Assembly: GCA_012515925.1 (NCBI GenBank)
Contig: JAAYXM010000090.1
Span: 1-19,426 of the forward strand
Reading direction: 5' to 3'
Origin: Clostridiales bacterium
Lineage (GTDB): Bacteria > Bacillota > Clostridia > Oscillospirales > JAAYXM01
DNA: 19,426 nucleotides
The translations under genes and the position numbers were made by a program. The notes beneath the pieces were generated by a model. The model saw only the letters and a program-made list of their open reading frames with translations. It made no database searches and was not told the DNA's origin. Below are positions 1 to 6,358 of this stretch, piece by piece (positions within the stretch are counted from its first letter, which is position 1; every line of letters begins with the position of its first letter).

Positions 1-61
1 GCAAATATACAGATTTATGAAGGCCGTCAAAAACAAGTAGCAGTAAAAAGGAGTATTCAGA

Positions 62-943
62 ATGCGAAGAAAAATATTATCCGGTGTACTCGCGTGTGCG
101 TTTCTGTCAACAGGCATCTTTGCCTTTGCGAACCGGGGAATTAATATAATAGTAAATGACAGCGAAATCAGCAATGAGTTCGTTGAAAACCAAGGCGGCA
201 GGGTTACGGCACCCGTCAGAGCGATAGCCGAGGCTTTAGGCGCTGAGGTTTACTGGGATGGAGATACGCAATCCGTTATTATCAAAGGTCCCGCCCCGGA
301 AAATAACGACCGGAGAATCGAGCTTTTAGAGCAGGCGCTTAAACCGGCCGAGGCGCTCTCCGCCGTTAATGCCTGGGCCGAGGCGGTTAAATCACGTAAC
401 GGCGCGCTGCAGTTCGCGCTGTTTTCGGACAAGCTAAAGGCGGAAAATAAAGACGGGTTTTCCGATATGGCCTGGACAACGGGAACATCAAGCCCGTGGG
501 TCAAGGCTTATGAGATAACCGAGCTGGCAAAGCATGACGATAGCAGCATCCTGTACAGGGTTGTATTTACCTATACCGATTCCGCTTCGTCCGAATATCA
601 GAAAATTCACAACGTCTCGGTAAAGAAAAATCAGGAGTATTTCGAGATTTCGGATATCGAAACCCTTGAGGCGGCGGGTGAAATAACGGAGATAAAGAAC
701 AGTGAGGACGGGTCTGTCGAAGGTATTTCTATAGAGAATAAATCGAAAAATATTATAGGCTATGACAAGGCCAATGTCATTATAACCCGTGACACAAAGA
801 TATTTGAGGGATATTCCGATAAAACCGTTGAGGCGGATGCTCTGAAAACAGGTGCCTATGTCGAGGTTGACTTCAAGGACGGACCCAGGATTATGATTTA
901 TCCCGTATCTGCCGAGGCAACAACTATTCGTATTATTAAATAG
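62..943 (+). CDS. Secreted copper amine oxidase N-terminal (stalk) domain protein
   Basis: 293 aa. A hydrophobic signal-type segment (about residues 5-23) is followed by a copper-amine-oxidase N-terminal-like domain (about 27-78), seen as the typical run with RVTAPVRAIAEALGAEVYWD and then SVIIKG. In Clostridia this domain is a common extracytoplasmic stalk module and does not imply oxidase activity. The middle (about 90-205) resembles an NTF2-like fold with an SS-PWVKAYE stretch. The C-terminal part (about 210-293), with repeated beta-type segments, looks like a small beta-barrel of the DUF5666/YobA kind; both of these are inferences. The start is supported by AAAAGGAG eight bases upstream of the ATG. 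It is the only plus-strand gene before the terminator at 977-1012 and converges on spo0A. Function and substrate are unknown. Confidence 0.85.
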   Translation: MRRKILSGVLACAFLSTGIFAFANRGINIIVNDSEISNEFVENQGGRVTAPVRAIAEALGAEVYWDGDTQSVIIKGPAPENNDRRIELLEQALKPAEALSAVNAWAEAVKSRNGALQFALFSDKLKAENKDGFSDMAWTTGTSSPWVKAYEITELAKHDDSSILYRVVFTYTDSASSEYQKIHNVSVKKNQEYFEISDIETLEAAGEITEIKNSEDGSVEGISIENKSKNIIGYDKANVIITRDTKIFEGYSDKTVEADALKTGAYVEVDFKDGPRIMIYPVSAEATTIRIIK

Positions 944-976
944 CCGGGGCATCTGTCACCGGCTGCCGAAAAATTT

Positions 977-1012
977 CGGGCTTTCGCTTTTTTGCGAAAG
1001 CCCGGTTTTTTT
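977..1012 (+). terminator. Rho-independent terminator after the stalk-domain gene
   Basis: Perfect 11-bp stem CGGGCTTTCGC (977-987) / GCGAAAGCCCG (994-1004) with a six-T loop, followed by G and a run of seven T (1006-1012). It lies 34 bases past the stop of the upstream plus-strand gene and 34 bases before the stop of convergent spo0A. The T run is on the plus-strand side; on the minus strand the stem is followed by AAATTT only, so it is a weaker terminator for spo0A. Confidence 0.9.
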
Positions 1013-1045
1013 GATGGTTTTTACAAATTCGAGCCGTGTCACAGC

Positions 1046-1828
1046 TTAAACGGCTACCTGTTTAAGCTGCAGGTGAAGCTTATCCGCTATCATCGCGATA
1101 AACTCGGAGTTTGTCGGCTTGCCCTTGGCGTTTGACACGGTATACCCGAAAAACCGGTTTAACGTGTCTATATCGCCGCGATTCCATGCCGTTTCTATAG
1201 CATGCCTGATTGCGCGCTCGACCCTTGACGAGGTAGTCCCGAACTTCTTGGCAACGGTCGGGTACAAAACCTTCGTAACCGCGTTTATAACGTCCATGTC
1301 CCGCACCGCCATAATAATGGCTTCCCTGAGATAATGATACCCCTTAATATGCGCGGGCACGCCTATTTCATGAATAATATTCGTTACAATAAGCTCAACG
1401 CTATCGCCGGATTCCGTCGCGGCGGATATCCCGCCGTTAAGCATCGGCTGCGATGTCCGAAACATCCTAATTCGTTCTATCAGCGTCTTAAGCGTAAACG
1501 GCTTTATCATAAAATACGTGACACCCAGCGCGGAGGCCTCGGCGGTCAAATGCTCGCCCGAAAACGGCGAGAGCATGAATATAAGCGGCCTGTGCTTTAG
1601 CTTCATACTGTTTATAGATTTAACAACGCCGAGCCCGTCCAGATGCGGAAGCAGGCTATTGAGAATCAGAACGTCCGGACACAGCGCCGCGGTTTTCTGA
1701 ACCGCCTCATGACCGTCTGCCGCGCAATCGAGGATTTCAAAATCAGGTTCGTTTTCCAGAGTGTCGATAAGGAGAGTTCTGAAATCAATATTGTCGTCAG
1801 CTATTAATACCCTCAAGCTGTTCTCCAT
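1046..1828 (-). CDS. spo0A: Sporulation transcription factor Spo0A with Asn at the phosphorylation site
   Basis: 260 aa, close to the usual Spo0A length of about 265. An N-terminal receiver domain (about 4-120) is joined to the C-terminal Spo0A DNA-binding domain (about 145-260), recognised by the helix SSRVERAIRHAIE and by VLYPTVAKKFGTT. The acidic pocket D11/D12, the Thr/Ser switch (S87) and the conserved Lys (K109 in IKPF) are present. The phosphoacceptor is not: where the family reads PDV-L-LD-IMPHLDG, this protein reads PDVLILNSLLPHLDG, with N57 encoded by AAT. In Bacillus subtilis the equivalent D56 is the phosphorelay target and master switch for sporulation. AGGAGG lies 10 bases before the ATG. 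spoIVB lies immediately upstream on the same strand, the conserved order in Firmicutes. Family assignment is certain; loss of normal phosphorylation is inferred from one residue. Confidence 0.97.
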   Translation of the reverse strand: MENSLRVLIADDNIDFRTLLIDTLENEPDFEILDCAADGHEAVQKTAALCPDVLILNSLLPHLDGLGVVKSINSMKLKHRPLIFMLSPFSGEHLTAEASALGVTYFMIKPFTLKTLIERIRMFRTSQPMLNGGISAATESGDSVELIVTNIIHEIGVPAHIKGYHYLREAIIMAVRDMDVINAVTKVLYPTVAKKFGTTSSRVERAIRHAIETAWNRGDIDTLNRFFGYTVSNAKGKPTNSEFIAMIADKLHLQLKQVAV

Positions 1829-1873
1829 TGTTGGACTACCTCCTATATTAACTTCTGTTTGGTTGTTATTTAT

Positions 1874-1902
1874 AATTTACCATAAAATAGAATTTTTTGC
1901 AA
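1874..1902 (-). promoter_or_regulatory. Candidate sigma-A-like promoter of spo0A
   Basis: On the minus strand TTGCAA (1902-1897) is followed after 17 bases by TAAATT (1879-1874), giving a start near 1867 and a leader of about 40 bases to the spo0A ATG. The -10 matches only 4 of 6 consensus bases and the region is very AT-rich, so chance matches are likely. I could not see a convincing sigma-H promoter in the same interval. Confidence 0.3.
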
Positions 1903-1931
1903 CATTATTTTGGAAATTTCTGTAATTTATT

Positions 1932-1938
1932 TTCGACA
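1932..1938 (-). promoter_or_regulatory. Perfect 0A box (Spo0A binding site) upstream of spo0A
   Basis: The minus strand reads TGTCGAA, identical to the 0A box recognised by the Spo0A DNA-binding domain. It is about 104 bases before the spo0A start codon and about 30 bases upstream of the candidate -35. In B. subtilis spo0A is autoregulated through 0A boxes in its promoter region, so the position fits. A 7-mer can occur by chance, but this is the only copy I noticed in an intergenic region of the window. Confidence 0.5.
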
Positions 1939-1973
1939 TAATTATACAAATTATGATAAATAAATTATATAAA

Positions 1974-3011
1974 CTATATAATTTCCAATAATCGGATGCT
2001 CCTTAAGCCTTCGCGCAGCATATTTTCAATAAAAATGCCGTAGCCTTTTCTCGGTTCGTTGACAAGGACATGTGTCACCGCGCCCACTATTTTCCCGTCC
2101 TGGAGTATCGGGCTTCCGCTCATGCCCTGGACGATGCCGCCGGTTTTATTTATGATTTCCGGGTCGGTAAGCTGGATAAGCATATTCTTTCCGTCCGGGC
2201 TGTTCTCGCTGTAAACGCGCAGGATTTCCGCGCGGTATTCCTTTATCTGATTTCCCTCGATATTCGAGATTATCACCGCGGGACCGGTCTTAACCGCGTT
2301 TTTCGGGCAAACCGGTATGGGACGGCCTGCCGCGAATCTGTTATTATCCTCGAAATACCCGAATATCCCGTACGGTGTGTTGGATATAAGCCGCGCGTCA
2401 CGCTTATCCGGGTTATAGTCCCCGATTAACTCCCCCGGGCTTCCCGGAATACCTTTTTTTATATCCGTTATAGACGATTCCATTAAAAAACCCGACCCCA
2501 GGGGTACAAGCTTGTTTGTGTCCGTATCACATATACCGTGTCCCAACGCCCCGAACATATTGCTGTCAGGCTCATAAAAGGTCAGCGTGCCTATTCCCGC
2601 CAGGCTGTCGCGAATCCAGATACCCAGTTTGAACTCCCCGTCCGTATTTTTTTCGGGCTTAACGGAAACCGTAAGTTCATGATTGTCTCTTATAAGGCTT
2701 ACCTTTAATTCCCGTCCGCGGCTTATATCAACGATTTTTTTCAGCATATCATTGGATTTTATTTTTTCCCCGTCTATCGCAACTATTGTATCTCCTTCGG
2801 TTATACCCGCGCTCCGGCACGGGCTGACCTCGCCGTTTTTTGTCTGTACCGGAGATATGCCGATTACCATTACGCCCTCCGTCCGGACGCTGATGCCCGT
2901 CGAATACCCCAGCGGTACAAGCTGTTTGATGCCGGTTTCCTGCGCCAAAGCGGGCTCTATACAAAATAATGTCAATACTATCGCTATTATTTGTCTTCTG
3001 ATTTTTGTCAC
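1974..3011 (-). CDS. spoIVB: SpoIVB serine peptidase (S55), sporulation checkpoint protease
   Basis: 345 aa from the GTG at 3011. That GTG is preceded by AAAGGAG eight bases away, whereas an ATG 14 codons earlier (3053) has no good ribosome binding site. Order: N-terminal signal/anchor (about 4-23), a PDZ domain (about 45-125, with AGITEGDTIVAIDG), then the S55 peptidase. Catalytic residues by alignment to the known B. subtilis triad are H158 (ALGHG), D283 (TDPEI) and S298 (GMSGSP), with the correct 15-residue Asp-Ser spacing and the trailing AVTHVLVNEPRKGYGI block. SpoIVB is secreted from the forespore and cleaves SpoIVFA to activate pro-sigma-K processing. It is shorter than the B. subtilis protein (426 aa), mainly at the N-terminus, and the usual PGGQ before the PDZ domain reads VPLGYS here. 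spo0A follows after 145 bases. Confidence 0.95.
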   Translation of the reverse strand: MTKIRRQIIAIVLTLFCIEPALAQETGIKQLVPLGYSTGISVRTEGVMVIGISPVQTKNGEVSPCRSAGITEGDTIVAIDGEKIKSNDMLKKIVDISRGRELKVSLIRDNHELTVSVKPEKNTDGEFKLGIWIRDSLAGIGTLTFYEPDSNMFGALGHGICDTDTNKLVPLGSGFLMESSITDIKKGIPGSPGELIGDYNPDKRDARLISNTPYGIFGYFEDNNRFAAGRPIPVCPKNAVKTGPAVIISNIEGNQIKEYRAEILRVYSENSPDGKNMLIQLTDPEIINKTGGIVQGMSGSPILQDGKIVGAVTHVLVNEPRKGYGIFIENMLREGLRSIRLLEII

Positions 3012-3195
3012 CGAATCACTCCTTTCCGATATGCTCGGGTTTAATATGTTCAAAACAGAAGATGTTTAGAAGCGTTGACGACTGACAATTTGATACTTCT
3101 TTGGCTTTGTAAATTTATGCTTGTCTTAAATAAAAGCCTTAGACGCCAATGGAAATTAATACGTGGCATTTCGCTCAAACATTTTCAACTCGGAT

Positions 3196-3224
3196 TTGAC
3201 ATCGGCTTTGTTAAATCGTATAAT
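3196..3224 (+). promoter_or_regulatory. Consensus sigma-A promoter of the MBOAT/SGNH operon with a dyad on the -10
   Basis: TTGACA (3196-3201), 17 bases, TATAAT (3219-3224): a full match to the sigma-A consensus at optimal spacing. The start would be near 3231, leaving a leader of about 50 bases. The -10 sits inside an inverted repeat GTTAAAT (3210-3216) / ATTTAAC (3223-3229), a plausible repressor site that would shut this otherwise strong promoter. Confidence 0.8.
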
Positions 3225-3283
3225 TTAACAAATATCAACAAAACTGATGCTGCGGCCAAATATTTAAACGACGGTGATTGATT

Positions 3284-4729
3284 TTGCTTTTTAATTCTCT
3301 TGAGTATATGCTGTTTCTCCCGCTTGTCGCGGCGCTGTACTTCCTTTTGAAACCGCGTTTTCGCTGGATAATGCTTCTTATCGCGAGCTACTGGTTCTAT
3401 ATGTCCTGGAAAGCGGAATACGCTATCCTTATACTGTTTTGCACCGCGATAAACTACTTATCCACGCTGCTGCTCGCGCGTATGAAAAGCCGCAAACTGC
3501 GGGGGCTTCTGCTTGCCGCGGACCTTATTCTGAGCTTCGGCGTCCTGTTCGTATACAAGTATCTCGGCTTCGCTACGCAAAACCTAAACCTTTTAATCGA
3601 AAAAACCAACCTCGCGTTTCGGATACCGCAGTTTGACCTGCTGCTTCCGGTCGGGATTTCCTTTTTTACGTTTCAAACCTTAAGCTATACAATCGACGTG
3701 TATAACGGCAGGATTAAGCCGGAGAAGAATTTCGGCATGCTCGCGCTGTTTGTCTCCTTTTTCCCGCAGCTTGTGGCGGGTCCGATTGAGCGCTCCGAGT
3801 CGCTTTTGCCGCAATTCAGAGTGGTTCACCGCTTTAACATCGCCCGCGCGACAAACGGTTTGCGCATAATTCTTTGGGGACTGTTCAAAAAAATCGTCGT
3901 CGCCGACAGGCTCTCGCTTATAGTTGACAAGGTCTATAACGACATCACACATTTCGGCGCGTGGGCCTATATTATCGCGACACTGGCGTTCGCGGTCCAG
4001 ATTTACTGCGATTTTTCCGGATACAGCGATATTGCCGTGGGCACGGCGAAAATACTCGGCTATGACCTTATGCAAAACTTCAAACGCCCGTATTTCTCAA
4101 AATCAACCGGTGAATTCTGGCGCAGGTGGCATATTTCGCTGTCCACCTGGTTTCGAGATTACGTGTATATCCCGCTCGGCGGAAACCGGGTCGGCAAGGC
4201 GCGCTACTACTTTAATAATTTGATTACCTTCGTGTTAAGCGGACTCTGGCACGGCGCGAACTGGACCTTTGTGCTGTGGGGACTTCTAAACGGGATTTAC
4301 GTAGCGCTCGGCCGCGCGACACGCGGCGTCAGGGAAAAATTCGTAAGTTTTACCGGGCTTGAAAAGGCTCCGAAGCTTCACAGGTTTACGCGGGTTTTGA
4401 TTACGTTTTCTCTTGTCTGTCTGTCCTGGGTGCTGTTTCGCGCTAACAGCCTGGGTGACGCGGTTTATATTCTGAAACACATGATACCCGCGGGCATATC
4501 CGCGGACATGTTCTCGGGCCTCGGCTCGCGCCTCGACCTCGCGGCCGCCGCCCTCGGTGTTTTTGTGCTTTTGTTCGCCGAGTATTCCGGCCGCGGTGAA
4601 ACAAGGCTTAAGCGCCTGTTTGACCGGAGCATCGCGATAAGGTTTCTTTCGTATCTGTTTCTGATTGTTCTGATATTAACGTTTGGGGTGACCGGGCATG
4701 AACTCGCATTCATCTACTTCCAGTTTTAA
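3284..4729 (+). CDS. MBOAT family O-acyltransferase (AlgI/DltB-like)
   Basis: 481 aa from TTG 3284, giving MLFNSLEYMLFLPL, the usual N-terminus of this family, with GGTGAT five bases upstream; a TTG at 3278 is possible. It is a polytopic membrane protein with many hydrophobic spans. It carries the family blocks QLVAGPIERS, the region with WRRWHISLSTWFRDY-YIPLGG, and SGLWHGANWTFVLWG, whose His (about residue 323) is the conserved MBOAT catalytic histidine. AlgI/DltB-type members pass acyl groups across the cytoplasmic membrane to an extracytoplasmic partner that acylates a cell-surface polymer. The next gene, overlapping by 32 bases, is such a partner. The substrate (exopolysaccharide, teichoic acid or peptidoglycan) cannot be told from the sequence; no dltA/dltC or alg genes are adjacent. 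Confidence 0.93.
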   Translation: MLFNSLEYMLFLPLVAALYFLLKPRFRWIMLLIASYWFYMSWKAEYAILILFCTAINYLSTLLLARMKSRKLRGLLLAADLILSFGVLFVYKYLGFATQNLNLLIEKTNLAFRIPQFDLLLPVGISFFTFQTLSYTIDVYNGRIKPEKNFGMLALFVSFFPQLVAGPIERSESLLPQFRVVHRFNIARATNGLRIILWGLFKKIVVADRLSLIVDKVYNDITHFGAWAYIIATLAFAVQIYCDFSGYSDIAVGTAKILGYDLMQNFKRPYFSKSTGEFWRRWHISLSTWFRDYVYIPLGGNRVGKARYYFNNLITFVLSGLWHGANWTFVLWGLLNGIYVALGRATRGVREKFVSFTGLEKAPKLHRFTRVLITFSLVCLSWVLFRANSLGDAVYILKHMIPAGISADMFSGLGSRLDLAAAALGVFVLLFAEYSGRGETRLKRLFDRSIAIRFLSYLFLIVLILTFGVTGHELAFIYFQF

Positions 4730-5717
4730 AACGCGAAAATATTATATATTAAAGTATGTGATATTTTTTGTATTATTATTTTTACTGTATATTACAGCCT
4801 GCGCGGTTGTTTCCGCGCTCGGCGCGAAATATGACGCGCGAAACTCTTCCCAGCGCGTAACAAAACACCAGCTTGAGGATTTTTACAGTCTGCCCGAAAA
4901 CTCGATTGACATGCTGGTTTTAGGCTCATCTCACGCGATGTGCAGCTATGACCCGTTTTTAATCGGGGAAAAAAACAATCTTAACGTATATAATCTGGGA
5001 ACGGCGCTTCAGCAGCCGGACACGGGATATTACCTGTTTAAGGAAGCGTTGAAAACCCAAAAACCGAAATACCTTTTATTTGATATATATTTTAAGGTAA
5101 TGCAGAACGAAAAATCCGCGGAGCAGGCGCTGACGGTTTTAAAGGAGATGAAGCCCTCCGCGAACAGGCTGGGGTTTTTCCTTCTAAACCTTGATTTCAA
5201 AACGCGCGCGGACTATCTTTCAAACTGGTTTAACCCGTTCGGCAGGATATACTCGATACTTGAGGATATCGAAAACAACAACACCGTGACGCCGCCCGGG
5301 GCTTACCGCGGGCGCGGCTATTACGTGTCCGATAACGTCGTGACGCAGGACGCGCTGCTTAAGGAGAACCATCCGTTTCCCGAAGAGTTTAAAGAGTTTA
5401 CGCCCCGCCAGCTTCGCTATGTTGAAAGGATTGTGCGTCTCGCGCGGGAAAACGGGGTTGAGGTGGTTTTCGTAACCGCGCCGATTCCGCCGACAATCCT
5501 TGCACGCATAGAATACTACGACCGTATATACGAGGTGTGCGGCGCGCTTGCTGAAAAGCTTGATGTCAGATACGCCGATTTCAATATAGCCATGAAAACC
5601 GGGCATTTGTCGCTCAATGATACGGATTTCGCGGACCAGGGGCATTTAAACGCCGCGGGCGCCCGCAGATTCGGAGAATACTTCACGGAAGTCCTGCCCG
5701 ACATCCTTTCTGATTGA
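4698..5717 (+). CDS. Membrane-anchored SGNH-hydrolase-like protein, partner of the MBOAT acyltransferase
   Basis: 339 aa. A short basic N-terminus and a single transmembrane segment (about 18-40) place the rest outside the membrane. SGNH signatures are present: GSSHAM (G76-S77-S78-H79, nucleophile block I) and DQGHLN (D313-x-x-H316, block V). This arrangement matches the AlgJ/AlgX/DltD group that transfers acyl groups delivered by an MBOAT protein onto a polymer, rather than a free esterase; that role is inferred from the pairing. The ATG lies inside the end of the MBOAT gene (32-base overlap) behind GGGGTGA, indicating translational coupling. The 5' end is AT-rich because it encodes the hydrophobic anchor. 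No clear terminator follows; 5718-5821 shows no gene. Confidence 0.85.
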   Translation: MNSHSSTSSFKTRKYYILKYVIFFVLLFLLYITACAVVSALGAKYDARNSSQRVTKHQLEDFYSLPENSIDMLVLGSSHAMCSYDPFLIGEKNNLNVYNLGTALQQPDTGYYLFKEALKTQKPKYLLFDIYFKVMQNEKSAEQALTVLKEMKPSANRLGFFLLNLDFKTRADYLSNWFNPFGRIYSILEDIENNNTVTPPGAYRGRGYYVSDNVVTQDALLKENHPFPEEFKEFTPRQLRYVERIVRLARENGVEVVFVTAPIPPTILARIEYYDRIYEVCGALAEKLDVRYADFNIAMKTGHLSLNDTDFADQGHLNAAGARRFGEYFTEVLPDILSD

Positions 5718-5821
5718 TAGATTAAAACCCTCATAATCTCGGGAAGTTGTTAAATTAATTGTTGCTGTCCCCCTCCCCCAACTTCAATTTACGGACCCCG
5801 CTTATCTTCACGGATTTCCAC

Positions 5822-5850
5822 TTGACAAAAGCCGCAAAAACAAGTATACT
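5822..5850 (+). promoter_or_regulatory. Promoter of tRNA-Val
   Basis: TTGACA (5822-5827), a 17-base spacer, TATACT (5845-5850). The -35 is a perfect match and the -10 matches 5 of 6. It lies 22 bases before the mature tRNA 5' end, as expected for a monocistronic tRNA unit. Confidence 0.85.
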
Positions 5851-5872
5851 AACTATCGCTGACTTGGCAAAC

Positions 5873-5948
5873 GGACGATTAGCTCAGCTGGAAGAGCATC
5901 TGCTTGACGTGCAGAGGGTCAGCGGTTCGAGCCCGTTATCGTCCACCA
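5873..5948 (+). tRNA. tRNA-Val (anticodon GAC), CCA encoded
   Basis: 76 bases fold as a standard cloverleaf: acceptor GGACGAT (5873-5879) / ATCGTCC (5938-5944), D arm GCTC...GAGC, anticodon stem TCTGC/GCAGA around loop TTGACGT with anticodon GAC (reads GUC and GUU valine codons), variable loop, and T arm AGCGG-TTCGAGC-CCGTT. A73 and the CCA end are encoded at 5945-5948. It stands alone between its own promoter and terminator. Confidence 0.97.
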
Positions 5949-5950
5949 AA

Positions 5951-5991
5951 AACAAACGGCAATTCGCGTACGCGAATTGCCGTTTGTTTTT
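5951..5991 (+). terminator. Terminator after tRNA-Val
   Basis: Perfect 18-bp inverted repeat, 5951-5968 with 5971-5988, centred on GCGTACGC, beginning two bases after the encoded CCA and followed by TTTTATTTGTTTC. A and T flanks extend the pairing by up to three more bases. The very long stem makes it an efficient rho-independent terminator. Confidence 0.9.
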
Positions 5992-5995
5992 ATTT

Positions 5996-6270
5996 GTTTC
6001 TTTGTTTTTCACTTTTACCCGACGGTAAACCGCCGTTTCCGGTAATAGAATGAAGAGTAAATCTGTAACCAGTTGTTATTGTTATACCCATTTTTTTTGA
6101 TGCGGTGTAAATACCGGTTTTGAATTAATATAATAGAATAAAGAATTTATTATATTCCACGCGTCCGCGCGCCCGCGGCATCAACGGGACGAACCCGGTA
6201 AATACCCGGATTTATTGCTGTCTATATATATTTGAAACATAACTATCTATACATATTTAGCAAATACTAC
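5996..6270. other. Intergenic region without a gene
   Basis: About 275 bases between the tRNA terminator and the M23 promoter. No ORF with a ribosome binding site was seen. The only structure noted is an AT-rich inverted repeat AATATAATA (6127-6135) / TATTATATT (6148-6156), followed by a GC-rich patch around 6158-6180. Neither has a supported function. Confidence 0.5.
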
Positions 6271-6299
6271 TTGACAAGTTAAATGTTTTAATGTACTAT
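6271..6299 (+). promoter_or_regulatory. Candidate sigma-A promoter of the M23 peptidase gene
   Basis: TTGACA (6271-6276), 17 bases, TACTAT (6294-6299). The -35 is perfect and the -10 matches 4 of 6. A start near 6306 would leave a leader of about 53 bases, and the WalR-like repeats at 6299-6326 would lie on and just downstream of the start. Confidence 0.6.
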
Positions 6300-6326
6300 G
6301 TAATTACTTTGTAACTATTTTGTAAC
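6299..6326 (+). promoter_or_regulatory. Three tandem WalR-like half-sites at 11-bp spacing
   Basis: TGTAAT (6299-6304), TGTAAC (6310-6315) and TGTAAC (6321-6326) are each separated by exactly five bases. The WalR (YycF) box is TGTWAH-N5-TGTWAH, so both adjacent pairs match it fully. The 11-bp period places all copies on one face of the helix, as usual for OmpR/PhoB-family regulators. The downstream gene is a cell wall hydrolase, the typical WalR target class. The position at or downstream of the candidate start would suggest repression if that promoter is the right one. Confidence 0.65.
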
Positions 6327-6358
6327 CATGTTACGACTTTATTAAAGCAGGTGATTTA

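Noticed and set aside
2..40. Possible 3' end of an upstream gene (frame 2, ending in TAG at 38-40)
   Set aside because: Only 12 codons are visible, too few to recognise; the position just before the next ribosome binding site is suggestive but not enough to call.
3032..3038. CATATTA on the minus strand as a sigma-G -10 for spoIVB
   Set aside because: The heptamer fits CATnnTA, but no matching -35 is found at 16-18 bp and the leader would be too short to include the ribosome binding site fully.
3075..3281. 68-codon plus-strand ORF between spoIVB and the MBOAT gene
   Set aside because: It covers the consensus promoter at 3196-3224, has no ribosome binding site and its composition looks random.
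5759..6028. 89-codon plus-strand ORF
   Set aside because: It runs straight through tRNA-Val and its terminator.
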